From Fidelibacterota bacterium UBA1611 (GTDB lineage Bacteria > Fidelibacterota > Marinisomatia > Marinisomatales > UBA1611), in contig DCMX01000250.1 in the NCBI GenBank assembly GCA_002321855.1, forward strand, positions 5,692-49,161: DNA of 43,470 bases. The letters are read 5' to 3'. Numbering within the stretch: the stretch's first letter is position 1; each line of letters begins with the position of its first letter. A model generated the notes under the pieces. The model was not told the origin of the DNA, searched no databases, and saw only the letters and a list, made by a program, of their open reading frames with translations. Below are positions 1 to 8,352 of this stretch, in pieces. The position numbers and the translations under genes are program-made.

Positions 1-178
1 AATATGAATCAAATTGGTAAAATATTAAAAGATCAAATTTCCGAATAGAAACAAGTAACGAAAATGCCTTTATCATAGATTTTTTCATCGTACTTTTCTC
101 TGATCTTATATTTGTCCAGATTTTTGGAGTAATTTTTGTTTTAGTTGTATATTTATTATAGCGTTGGAGCGCTCGGAA

Positions 179-694
179 ATGAACTTGTTTGAAAGACAGA
201 CCACTATTAATGACAGGGCTACTGCTCTGACCTACCAAACATCAACTGTCAGTTTTGCCCTATCTGGCCTAATCAATAAAGATTATCGGTTGTCATTCAG
301 GCAAAATTTAAATTTGATATTGATCATGACAGCCCAACAGATCCATTTAATTGACCGACTATTGCATTTCCATGATCCGATAAACCGGACATCTATAATG
401 CACCGGGTCTTCATAGGACAGGCTCGTATGATCGCTGGATTATGGCCACAGTTTCATGAGAAGGGATCACTTGAATTCTTTTCTGATAAGCAACTGGAAT
501 ATTTTCAGTATAGTGATATATTATCTGATAATGAGATTCATTATCCCCGTCATTCGTTACTATGGGAATATGGTGAAGAGATTGCCAAAACATCGGATCA
601 GTCAAAAAACCACAGCATTATACTGCTTACTTCAGAGACCTATAGATACTCCTATATTGATAATTCAGACATGATGCATTTTATCTATGGTTGA
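179..694 (+). CDS. Unknown protein, possibly a remnant of a YwqG/DUF1963-like protein
   Basis: I do not recognise this protein with confidence. The ATG at 179 is preferred over an in-frame TTG at 164 because a GGAG lies about 10 bases upstream of it. The product is about 171 residues, with no signal peptide or membrane helix. It is rich in aromatic residues, His and Asp. The C-terminal stretch (IILL..., then DNSDMMHFIYG) loosely recalls the end of YwqG/DUF1963 proteins, which close with a conserved Met-Trp-Gly-Asp ... Phe segment, but key residues do not match, so this may be a diverged or decaying copy. It precedes the MORN-like gene by about 30 bases on the same strand. The 160 bases before it are AT-rich and show nothing I can support. 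Confidence 0.45.
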   Translation: MNLFERQTTINDRATALTYQTSTVSFALSGLINKDYRLSFRQNLNLILIMTAQQIHLIDRLLHFHDPINRTSIMHRVFIGQARMIAGLWPQFHEKGSLEFFSDKQLEYFQYSDILSDNEIHYPRHSLLWEYGEEIAKTSDQSKNHSIILLTSETYRYSYIDNSDMMHFIYG

Positions 695-726
695 GAAAAT
701 GATGAAACCAAATATCTGATCAAATC

Positions 727-1938
727 ATGTCAAAAAAGATGACAATCAAAATAAAACACAGTTTTTTCCTATTAGTAGTATTTCTGTATATCACCCATAC
801 CGAAGTAACTGCCCAACCCCAAAAGGTCATGTTTCACAGATTAACTGAAAAGAAAGGTTTGACCTATGCGCCTGGTCAGAAAAAACCTTTTACGGGTACA
901 GTTTTTGCAAATTATAAGAACAAGGGTAGAAAATTAAGGGGTAATTATAAGAATGGTCTGCGCCATGGTCTCTGGACCCACTGGAATGATGAAGGTAAAA
1001 AAGAGAGAGAAGAATCCTATAAACAAGGAAAAAAGGATGGTAACTGGACCTACTTTGATGAGAATGGGATAAGAGAAAGTACCGAGACCTATCTTAAAGG
1101 AAAACCCAGTGGAAAGCTGACCTATTTTTATTCGAATGGTAACAGAGAAAAAGAAGAATTTTATCTAAAGGGTAATCGAGAAGGGAAATGGACCGATTGG
1201 TATGAGAACGGGAAAAAGGAGAAGGAAGAATTCTATAGCAAAGATAAAAAGAATGGAAAATGGACATACTATAATGAGAAAGGACGTCGTGAAAGTATAG
1301 TATCCTATAAAAACGATCTAAGAGATGGAAGGTCAACTTATTGGTATGGGAGTGGAAATAGGAAGGAACGAGAAGAAAACTGGCGTCAGGACCGAGAAAA
1401 TGGATTATGGACCTGGTGGAATGCAAGAGGAAGGAAAATAAAGGAGGGCAGTTACAAGGATGGACAGAAACATGGTATTTGGGCCATCTATGATAGTCGG
1501 GGCAGAAAAATGGAAGAAAATCAATGGAAAAATGGGGAACTATCGGGGAAGTCTTTCCAGTGGGACCAAAGAGGAAACAAAATAGTTCTCAAAAGTTTTA
1601 AAGCCGATGAAAAAAATGGATTATGGACCTGGTGGTCCAAAAGTGGTAGAAAACAAAAAGAAGGCAATTACAAAATTGGACAGAAACATGGTACCTGGAC
1701 CTTTTTTTACCCGAATGGAAAGAAAAAAAGAGTGGAGAATTATTGGAATGACAAAAAACATGGTAAACTGACGGTATGGTATGAGACTGGCCAAAAAGAA
1801 AGGAATGAATCTTACCGGAACGATAAAAAACATGGTAAGTGGATCTATTGGTATGGAAATGGGAAATTAGAAAAAGAAGAGGAATATAAAAATGGTGTCC
1901 AGACCGGTGGCAAGCATTATGACTATTTTGGGGAATAA
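727..1938 (+). CDS. Exported MORN-like (YwqK-type) repeat protein
   Basis: A 403-residue protein. It starts with a Lys-rich segment and a hydrophobic core (residues 13-28) that reads as a Sec signal peptide ending near VTAQ. Residues 77-389 form 13 consecutive repeats of about 24 residues with the pattern G-x(2)-(D/H/N)-G-x-W-T-x(2)-(Y/W)-x(2)-x-G-(K/R)-x(2)-x-E-x(2)-Y-(K/x). This is the MORN_2 repeat seen in proteins that databases often label 'YwqK family antitoxin'. No toxin gene is adjacent, so that label should not be taken as function. Such repeats fold into extended beta-hairpin rods that bind partners at the cell surface or membrane. The protein is very basic and rich in Trp and Tyr. 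Annotation as a repeat protein is secure; its role is unknown. Confidence 0.85.
   Translation: MSKKMTIKIKHSFFLLVVFLYITHTEVTAQPQKVMFHRLTEKKGLTYAPGQKKPFTGTVFANYKNKGRKLRGNYKNGLRHGLWTHWNDEGKKEREESYKQGKKDGNWTYFDENGIRESTETYLKGKPSGKLTYFYSNGNREKEEFYLKGNREGKWTDWYENGKKEKEEFYSKDKKNGKWTYYNEKGRRESIVSYKNDLRDGRSTYWYGSGNRKEREENWRQDRENGLWTWWNARGRKIKEGSYKDGQKHGIWAIYDSRGRKMEENQWKNGELSGKSFQWDQRGNKIVLKSFKADEKNGLWTWWSKSGRKQKEGNYKIGQKHGTWTFFYPNGKKKRVENYWNDKKHGKLTVWYETGQKERNESYRNDKKHGKWIYWYGNGKLEKEEEYKNGVQTGGKHYDYFGE
955..1893 (+). repeat. Thirteen tandem 72-bp coding repeats (24 residues each)
   Basis: In-frame tandem repeats within the MORN-like gene, 13 units of 24 residues; unit six has 25. Units 7-8 and 10-11 are much closer to each other than to the rest: the string tggattatggacctggtgg occurs at 1401 and again at 1617, exactly 216 bases (three repeats) apart. 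That indicates a recent duplication of a three-repeat block. Confidence 0.85.
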
Positions 1939-2076
1939 AGTATAATATTCTATTAAATATCTACAAATCGATCCTAAATAACGCCATCCCACTAAAGTGG
2001 TTTAGAGCAGTTCGCACTGGTCATAAATAATATGAAATTAAAGGCTCAATTAACGGAATACATCCATAGGGGACGT

Positions 2077-3180
2077 ATGCTCCGATATATCACTGCAGCT
2101 CTTATGACCATTAGTATACTGATAGCTCACGACCGTGATAATAGGGCTATTGAGTTTCCCAATATCCCTGAATATCTTACCCTAAAATGTGATCTTCATA
2201 TGCACACAGTATTCTCCGATGGTAGTGTCTGGCCAGATATTCGTGTGGAAGAGGCTGTAAGGGATGGGTTGGATGCTATTGCCACTACAGAGCATTTGGA
2301 ATATCAGCCTTGGAGAAATGATATTCCTCATCCTGACCGTAACCGATCACACCAGTTAGCGAGTTATTTTTCCCGAGATGAAAACCTAATGGTCATCAAT
2401 GGGTCTGAGATAACAAGATCAATGCCCCCAGGACATGCCAATGCTATTTTCATAGAAGATGCTAATCGATTGATCTTAGATGACCCTTTGGATGTTTTTC
2501 AGGAGGCCCGAAGGCAGGGTGCATTCATATTCTGGAATCACCCACACTGGATCAGTCAATCGCCTGATGCCCTGGTTCCTTTATCCAATATCCATAAGGA
2601 ATTGATTCGTGATGGTCTCTTGGAGGGGATAGAGGTTGTGAATGATACGACCTATTCTGATGAGGCTCTGCAGATTGCCTTGGACCATAACCTGACAATC
2701 CTGGGTACATCTGATATTCATGGGATCGTAGACTGGCAGTACAAGATCCCAGATAGTGGGCATCGTCCGGTTACCCTGGTGTTCTCCCGCGAACGTACCG
2801 CTCGATCCATCAAACAAGGATTAAAGAATCGACGCACTGTAGTATGGTTCAATAACCTTCTGATCGGTAGGGAAGAATATATCCTACCTTTGATAAATGA
2901 ATGTCTTGACATTACAGCAGTAAGGTACCGTAAAGGGTCCTCTGTTGTGTCTGTTACAATTTCTAACCATTCAGATGCGGAGTTTGTTATGAGAAATCTT
3001 TCACAATTTAACTTTTATGCTGATGCGGATCTGGTCACTATTCCGCCCCATGGAGAAAAAATATTGGAAGTAAAAACACTTAGAAGTCCTTCTAAATTTG
3101 AACTGCGATTCAGTGTTCTAAATGCTATCACCGCGCCAGGGATCCATCCAGAGATAACATTGCTAGTGAACAGGCGATGA
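2077..3180 (+). CDS. Exported PHP-domain phosphoesterase (Sb-PDE-like)
   Basis: Polymerase-and-histidinol-phosphatase (PHP) family metal-dependent phosphoesterase. The metal-binding motifs are in order: DLHMHT, then FSDG, TEH, an Asn-Gly-Ser-Glu segment, GHAN, WNHPHW and GTSDIHG. Together these supply the His, Asp and Glu ligands of the usual trinuclear site. An ATG at 2032 is in frame, but 2077 is better: it follows an AGGGG ribosome-binding site, and the resulting N-terminus (MLRYITAALMTISIL) is a short signal peptide or anchor. The family includes the Sb-PDE phosphodiesterases, some of which act on organophosphate diesters; the substrate here cannot be read from sequence. The C-terminal ~90 residues form a beta-rich domain. 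It sits upstream of a molybdenum hydroxylase pair, possibly in one catabolic group. Confidence 0.85.
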   Translation: MLRYITAALMTISILIAHDRDNRAIEFPNIPEYLTLKCDLHMHTVFSDGSVWPDIRVEEAVRDGLDAIATTEHLEYQPWRNDIPHPDRNRSHQLASYFSRDENLMVINGSEITRSMPPGHANAIFIEDANRLILDDPLDVFQEARRQGAFIFWNHPHWISQSPDALVPLSNIHKELIRDGLLEGIEVVNDTTYSDEALQIALDHNLTILGTSDIHGIVDWQYKIPDSGHRPVTLVFSRERTARSIKQGLKNRRTVVWFNNLLIGREEYILPLINECLDITAVRYRKGSSVVSVTISNHSDAEFVMRNLSQFNFYADADLVTIPPHGEKILEVKTLRSPSKFELRFSVLNAITAPGIHPEITLLVNRR

Positions 3181-3260
3181 ACATTCTCTTTTATTGGATA
3201 ATGTTCAATATACGTTCCTTGTGAGATCACGATATGGTGTTTTACATTTGGTACTCTTAA

Positions 3261-3731
3261 ATGCCGAACTTTACTTTATATATCAATGGGAAAGAGCGCC
3301 AGATCAACTTGGATGGGAGCACTCCACTTTTATGGGTTCTTCGGGATGAATTAGATCTTACTGGCACAAAATATGGTTGCGGAAAAGGGCTTTGTGGGGC
3401 CTGTACCGTACACATAAATGGAGAACCGACCCGCTCCTGTATCACCGCGGTTGATACCGTGGATGAGGAAGATATCACAACCATAGAAGGTCTACAACAG
3501 GGTGATATCTTTCACCCTGTCCAAAAAGCCTGGATAGCAGAGGATGTACCTCAGTGCGGGTATTGCCAGTCTGGACAGATAATGGTTGCGACAGCTTTGC
3601 TGGTTCGTAAACCAGACCCAACTGATGATGATATTGATTCCGCAATGAAAATGAATATTTGTCGCTGCGGAACCTATCAGCGAATACGTAAGGCCGTACA
3701 CCATGCTGCAGGAGAGATCAGACGTGGCTGA
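3261..3731 (+). CDS. 2Fe-2S subunit of a molybdenum hydroxylase (isoquinoline 1-oxidoreductase alpha type)
   Basis: A 156-residue small subunit of the xanthine-dehydrogenase superfamily. It passes electrons from the molybdopterin subunit to an external acceptor through two [2Fe-2S] clusters. The N-terminal plant-ferredoxin-type domain holds Cys40, Cys45, Cys48 and Cys60 (YGCGKGLCGAC). The C-terminal four-helix domain holds Cys99, Cys102, Cys134 and Cys136 (CGYC, CRC). All eight ligands are present and the length is normal. No separate FAD subunit is adjacent. That two-subunit layout is typical of the IorAB/membrane-linked aldehyde dehydrogenase group rather than xanthine dehydrogenase. Its stop overlaps the start of the next gene, consistent with translational coupling. 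Confidence 0.95.
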   Translation: MPNFTLYINGKERQINLDGSTPLLWVLRDELDLTGTKYGCGKGLCGACTVHINGEPTRSCITAVDTVDEEDITTIEGLQQGDIFHPVQKAWIAEDVPQCGYCQSGQIMVATALLVRKPDPTDDDIDSAMKMNICRCGTYQRIRKAVHHAAGEIRRG

Positions 3732-5856
3732 CAAAATTATTGTTAACCGCAGGGATTTCATTAAAACTGCTACCGTTGCAGGTGCCGGACTTGTGATTGG
3801 ATTTCATTTACCGTTTCGGAATCGCTTACAGGCAGCCAGTGTAGGTCTTGAAAGGTCATTTGCTCCAAATGCTTGGATTATTGTACGGCCTGATGATCAG
3901 GTCGTTTTCAAGGTGACAAAATCAGAAATGGGGCAGGGGGTATGGACCTCATTGCCAATGATCATCGCTGAAGAGATGGATCTTGACTGGTCCACTATTA
4001 GGGTTGAACAGGCATTGGAGTCTGAAGGTACCGGCGGCAGTAGATCCATACGGGGTTTGTGGACACCTTTGCGCAAGGCTGGAGCAAAAGCCAAGGATAT
4101 GCTTCTTGAAGCCGCCGCGCAGAAATGGAAGGTCGGGAAAAATGAATGTGTTTCAGAGAATGGAACGGTACACCACAAGCCTACGGGAAAGAAAATTAGA
4201 TATGGGGATCTTGCAATAGCTGCTTCCAAACTGCCGATACCATATAGAGTACCACTTAAAGATCCTTCTGATTTTAAGCTGATCGGAACTGACGCATTAC
4301 GCATTGACACACCCTTGAAAATAAATGGCCGAGCGCAGTTTGCCATGGATGTAAACATAGAAGGAATGGTCTATGCTTTTGTTGTACGCTGTCCGATCTT
4401 TGGAGGTACACTTGGTTCCATAGATAAGCGTAGGGCACTATCAATAAACGGAGTTCTTGATATTTTTGAGGTCTCGAATGGTGTTGCAATTGTTGGTTCG
4501 ACCACATGGGCTGCGCTACAGGGCAGAAAGGTGCTCGATATAAGTTGGAAGGAGGGGACAGCGGCAGATCTGAACAGCGATTCCATTGATAGATTATTTA
4601 AAGAACAAGGTAAGAAAAAAGCTGCTAAAGGTAGAAATGATGGTAACACAAAACGGGCTCTAAGAAATGCAGAAACTGTTGTTGAAGCGGTCTATCAGGT
4701 ACCATTCCAGGCTCATGCTGCTATGGAACCGATGAACTGTGTTGTTGATGTCCAGCCAGACCGATGCCGGTTGTGGGCACCGACCCAGTCGCCTGGAGAT
4801 GCCCGAAAACAAGCTTCAGAGATCACGGGGCTTCCAAAGGAAAAAATTGATGTCAATGTAACTTTTCTCGGTGGCAGTTTTGGCCGCCGCTCGTTCAATG
4901 ATTTCATTAGTGATGCGCTGGAAGTCTCCTATCACATGAAAAGACCCGTCAAACTTATCTGGATGCGGGAAGATGATATGCGCCATGATTATTATCGCCC
5001 TGCCAGTCGACATATCATGGCTGGAGGTCTGAGTAAGGATGGAAAGCTTGAAGCATGGAAACACCGTGTTGTTGCCCCATCTATCCTTTTCGGACAAATG
5101 TTCAAATATCCTATTCCTCTAAAGGATAAATTAGATATTATTGCACTTGAAGGTGCCAAGAATGTTGCTTATGCGATTCCCAATATACGTGTGGAGTATA
5201 GATCTGCTAACACTGCAGTACCTGTAGGGTGGTGGCGTTCCGTGTATGATTCGCAGAACGCCTATGCGAACGAATGCTTCATGGATGAGCTAGCTGAGTC
5301 AGCAGGCCAGGATCCGTTACAATTTCGCCTTACCTATCTTACAAACTCACCCCGTGATACTGAGGTTTTGAAAATGGTGGCCAAAAAGGTGAATTGGGGG
5401 CAGAAACTATCCAATGGAAGATCTCAGGGGCTGGCATGTCATGCATCATTCAGATCACACGTAGCTCAGGTGGCGGAGGTATCCGTGAATAGTAAAGGAA
5501 TGATAAGGGTACACCGTGTTGTGTGCGCCATTGATTGCGGGCAAGTGGTTAATCCTTCAATTGTCCGTTCACAGATAGAAAGTTCAATTGTTTATGGGTT
5601 ATCCGCGGCTTTGAAGGGCGAGATCACTATTGAGAATGGTGGTGTTGTCCAGGGGAATTTCCATGAATTTGAGGTTCTTCGTTTTCATGAGATGCCAAAG
5701 GTCGAGGTATATATTGTTAAAAGTGATGAGCACCCTGGAGGCGTTGGCGAACCAGGCCTACCACCGATCGCTCCAGCAATAGCCAATGCCGTGTTTTCTG
5801 CAACCGGGAAACGGATCCGGAAATTGCCAATCAAACCTGAAGATCTAAGGTCCTGA
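3724..5856 (+). CDS. Molybdopterin-binding subunit of a molybdenum hydroxylase (IorB type), Tat-exported
   Basis: Catalytic partner of the preceding 2Fe-2S subunit, about 710 residues. I choose the GTG at 3724: GGAGAG sits seven bases upstream and the start overlaps the previous stop (GTGGCTGA). An ATG at 3703 is in frame but lacks this signal. The N-terminus carries a Tat signal (NRRDFIKTATVAGAGLVIG), so the enzyme is probably folded with its cofactor and moved to the periplasm. Molybdopterin-contact motifs are visible: FLGGSFGRR, then IDCGQVVNP, and the C-terminal GVGEPGLPP with the Glu that acts as catalytic base in this superfamily. The family oxidises N-heterocycles or aldehydes; the actual substrate is unknown. 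Confidence 0.93.
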   Translation: MADKIIVNRRDFIKTATVAGAGLVIGFHLPFRNRLQAASVGLERSFAPNAWIIVRPDDQVVFKVTKSEMGQGVWTSLPMIIAEEMDLDWSTIRVEQALESEGTGGSRSIRGLWTPLRKAGAKAKDMLLEAAAQKWKVGKNECVSENGTVHHKPTGKKIRYGDLAIAASKLPIPYRVPLKDPSDFKLIGTDALRIDTPLKINGRAQFAMDVNIEGMVYAFVVRCPIFGGTLGSIDKRRALSINGVLDIFEVSNGVAIVGSTTWAALQGRKVLDISWKEGTAADLNSDSIDRLFKEQGKKKAAKGRNDGNTKRALRNAETVVEAVYQVPFQAHAAMEPMNCVVDVQPDRCRLWAPTQSPGDARKQASEITGLPKEKIDVNVTFLGGSFGRRSFNDFISDALEVSYHMKRPVKLIWMREDDMRHDYYRPASRHIMAGGLSKDGKLEAWKHRVVAPSILFGQMFKYPIPLKDKLDIIALEGAKNVAYAIPNIRVEYRSANTAVPVGWWRSVYDSQNAYANECFMDELAESAGQDPLQFRLTYLTNSPRDTEVLKMVAKKVNWGQKLSNGRSQGLACHASFRSHVAQVAEVSVNSKGMIRVHRVVCAIDCGQVVNPSIVRSQIESSIVYGLSAALKGEITIENGGVVQGNFHEFEVLRFHEMPKVEVYIVKSDEHPGGVGEPGLPPIAPAIANAVFSATGKRIRKLPIKPEDLRS

Positions 5857-5888
5857 TAAATAAGATCCTCGCTATCTTTTCTGTATTA

Positions 5889-7574
5889 TTGTTGGGATGT
5901 GAACATATGTCAGAATCCAAATTAAAATTTATTATTGACTATCCTAGGGAAGATGATGGAACATTGGTGGAAGGTCGCATATTGCTTTTTTTAGGACGCA
6001 ATGGTGAAAAAGAACCTCGTTACCAGATCAACGATAAGGCCGGAACAGCCATGGTATTTGGGATTGATGCCATTGGGGATCAACCGTCCAAAGGTGTCAC
6101 GATAGATGGAAACGTATTTGGTTATCCTTTAAAAAGTCTTGATGATATACCTGCTGGTGAATATTGGGTCCAAGGGCTGCTCCACAGATATGAGACTTTC
6201 GATCTGAAGACGGGACACACTGTTAAATTACCCATGGACCGTGGCGAAGGACAGCATTGGCATTCTGCACCGGGGAATAATTATAGTGTCCCAAAGAGGA
6301 TCTTTCTTGATCCGATCAAAGGATTTGAAATTAAGGTCCAGCTTGATCAGGAAATACCACCGATTGAGCAGCCGAATGACACCAAGTATATCAAACACGT
6401 TAGGATAAAAAGCGAATTGCTAAGTGAATTTTGGGGACGCCCCATGTATCTGGGGGCCCACGTTCTTCTTCCGGAAGGATATGAGGATCATCCCGAAGTG
6501 CGGTATCCACTTATGATCTTCCATGGACATTTTCCAAAGGACCTCGGCGGTTTTAGGATAGAACCACCAGACCCTGATCTGGAGCCAGAGTATAGCGAAC
6601 GGTTTCAATTAGAAGGGTACAACCAGATTGTACAAGATCATGATCATAGATTTTATAAAGAATGGTCAAGCCCGAAATTTCCAAGGGTCTTAGTGATAGA
6701 GATCCAGCATGCCAATCCATATTACGATGATTCCTATGCTGTTAATTCAGCGAACCTGGGCCCTTACGGTGACGCCATCACTTATGAACTGATACCATAT
6801 ATAGAAAAGAATTTTCGGGGCATTGGTGAAGGCTGGTCCCGTTTTCTCTATGGCGGTTCAACCGGTGGATGGGAAGCTTTGGCTGTACAGATTTTCTATC
6901 CTGATGAGTACAATGGGTGTTATGCTGCTTGTCCGGACCCTATTGATTTTCGAGCATATTGCCTGGTAAATATTTACGAAGATAAGAACGCTTATTATAC
7001 TGGTCCTGTATTCAAGCGTGTTCCACGACCTGGTCACAGGAATTACCTTGGGGAGTTGGATGCAACACTGGAGCAGATGAACCATAAGGAACTGGCTTTG
7101 GGAACGCGGAGCCGTTCTGGGGATCAGTGGGACATCTGGGATGCAGTATATGGTCCCATGGGGCCCGATGGATACCCCCAGCCTGTTTGGGATAAGCTTA
7201 CAGGGGTCATTGACCATAATGTAGCGGACTACTGGCGAGAAAATTATGATCTAAGGTATATCCTGGAACGTGACTGGGTGAAGCTTGGGCCCAAGCTGGA
7301 AGGCAAGATCCATGTGTATTGCGGAGATATGGATAATTATTATCTCAATAACGCTGTGTACCTTATGGAGGAATTCTTGGAGGGTACAAAGGAGCCCTAT
7401 TATAATGGTGAAGTGGATTACGGTGACCGTGCGGAACATTGCTGGAATGGTGATCACACCCGGCCAAATGCCATTTCCAGGCTGCGATATAACCAGATGT
7501 TCATCAAGAAAGCGGTAGAGCGTATGGAAAAGACCGCTCCATCTGATGCTGATCTTAAAAGCTGGCGCTACTAA
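5889..7574 (+). CDS. Putative lipoprotein esterase (alpha/beta hydrolase, esterase D/PF00756 type)
   Basis: About 560 residues. The N-terminal ~170 residues form a beta-rich domain. The C-terminal part is an alpha/beta hydrolase with the nucleophile elbow YGGSTGGW, and Asp and His partners toward the C-terminus (plausibly near CGDMDNYY and DRAEHCWNGDH). The first formal start is TTG at 5889, giving M-L-G-C, the tail of a lipobox. The same frame stays open back to 5841, and 5856-5900 reads I-N-K-I-L-A-I-F-S-V-L-L-L-G-C, a complete lipoprotein signal peptide. The true start may therefore be a non-standard ATA at 5856 overlapping the upstream TGA (see findings). Context suggests hydrolysis of an ester or lactone feeding or following the molybdenum hydroxylase. 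Substrate unknown. Confidence 0.8.
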   Translation: MLGCEHMSESKLKFIIDYPREDDGTLVEGRILLFLGRNGEKEPRYQINDKAGTAMVFGIDAIGDQPSKGVTIDGNVFGYPLKSLDDIPAGEYWVQGLLHRYETFDLKTGHTVKLPMDRGEGQHWHSAPGNNYSVPKRIFLDPIKGFEIKVQLDQEIPPIEQPNDTKYIKHVRIKSELLSEFWGRPMYLGAHVLLPEGYEDHPEVRYPLMIFHGHFPKDLGGFRIEPPDPDLEPEYSERFQLEGYNQIVQDHDHRFYKEWSSPKFPRVLVIEIQHANPYYDDSYAVNSANLGPYGDAITYELIPYIEKNFRGIGEGWSRFLYGGSTGGWEALAVQIFYPDEYNGCYAACPDPIDFRAYCLVNIYEDKNAYYTGPVFKRVPRPGHRNYLGELDATLEQMNHKELALGTRSRSGDQWDIWDAVYGPMGPDGYPQPVWDKLTGVIDHNVADYWRENYDLRYILERDWVKLGPKLEGKIHVYCGDMDNYYLNNAVYLMEEFLEGTKEPYYNGEVDYGDRAEHCWNGDHTRPNAISRLRYNQMFIKKAVERMEKTAPSDADLKSWRY

Positions 7575-7638
7575 TAGGTGTCTTTCAGATCGATGATCAA
7601 TTCATCTTTATATATGTCCATTCTATTGGGCCTATGAA

Positions 7639-8286
7639 GTGACCAATAAACGAAATATACTTACCGAGATCGAATCTCGCAAGATCAGTGCAATTATCCG
7701 AACAGATGATCAGAAGCTTGCCGCAGATGCTATGAGTGCAGCAGTGAATGGAGGGTTCCGTATCGTTGAATTCACTCTTACCACTCCGGGAGCCCTTCAT
7801 CTGATCTCCGAATTCAGGAGACGAGATGACGGTCTTCTTGTAGGCGCTGGCACTGTCATGTCCATTGACCAGGCAAAAGATGCTGTAAGTGCCGGTGCAC
7901 AGTTCATTGTCTCACCAGTGTGTGATCCGGAGATAATCAGGCACGCAGTGGATCTTGATGTTGTCAGTATACCTGGCACATTTACTGCCACAGAGATGAA
8001 GACAGCACATGAACTTGGGGCTGACATGGTAAAATTATTTCCTGCACCTGCTGATATTTCTAATTTTATATCAGCAATTCTGGGACCCATGCCATATCTG
8101 AAGATCTTTCCAACCAACGGTGTGGATATTGATAATATGCTGTCAGTATTGGACTCAGGGGCTGTAGGGGTAGGATTTGTGAAGACCCTTTTCGACCCTG
8201 TAGATTTGCATAGAAATGATTTTAGAATGGTCGAAAAGAGAGCTTCAGCTATATGTGACCGGTTGACCCAGTCAGGCTCAGTTTGA
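7639..8286 (+). CDS. 2-keto-3-deoxy-6-phosphogluconate / 4-hydroxy-2-oxoglutarate aldolase
   Basis: A class I aldolase of the KDPG/KHG family, 215 residues, normal for the family. It cleaves 2-keto-3-deoxy-6-phosphogluconate or related 4-hydroxy-2-oxo acids to pyruvate plus an aldehyde. Key residues are present: Arg21 (AIIR), Glu44 in VEFTLTTP, the GAGTV phosphate loop, and the Schiff-base Lys132 in MVKLFPA. The start is GTG at 7639; the nearby ATG at 7634 runs straight into a stop. It closes the same-strand group that begins at the PHP gene, though 64 bases separate it from the esterase. No 2-keto-3-deoxygluconate kinase or dehydratase is adjacent, so the pathway is unresolved. Confidence 0.92.
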   Translation: MTNKRNILTEIESRKISAIIRTDDQKLAADAMSAAVNGGFRIVEFTLTTPGALHLISEFRRRDDGLLVGAGTVMSIDQAKDAVSAGAQFIVSPVCDPEIIRHAVDLDVVSIPGTFTATEMKTAHELGADMVKLFPAPADISNFISAILGPMPYLKIFPTNGVDIDNMLSVLDSGAVGVGFVKTLFDPVDLHRNDFRMVEKRASAICDRLTQSGSV

Positions 8287-8352
8287 ATTTTTCACATTAA
8301 TATTCATTGCTAATTAAAAAAGTTCGATCGGTCAGTTTCCCAATTCTGATAT

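Noticed and set aside
955..1893. CRISPR-like regular repeats
   Set aside because: The 72-base periodicity is in-frame protein repeat; there are no conserved repeats with unique spacers and no cas genes.
727..1938. Toxin-antitoxin system suggested by the YwqK-type repeat family name
   Set aside because: No toxin-like gene is adjacent, and the protein has a signal peptide; the label comes from distant family naming.
1989..2026. tRNA-like or attC-like fragment with CCACTAAAGTGG and CAGTTCGCACTG hairpins
   Set aside because: No acceptor stem, T arm or attC core boxes could be built; these are two short chance palindromes.
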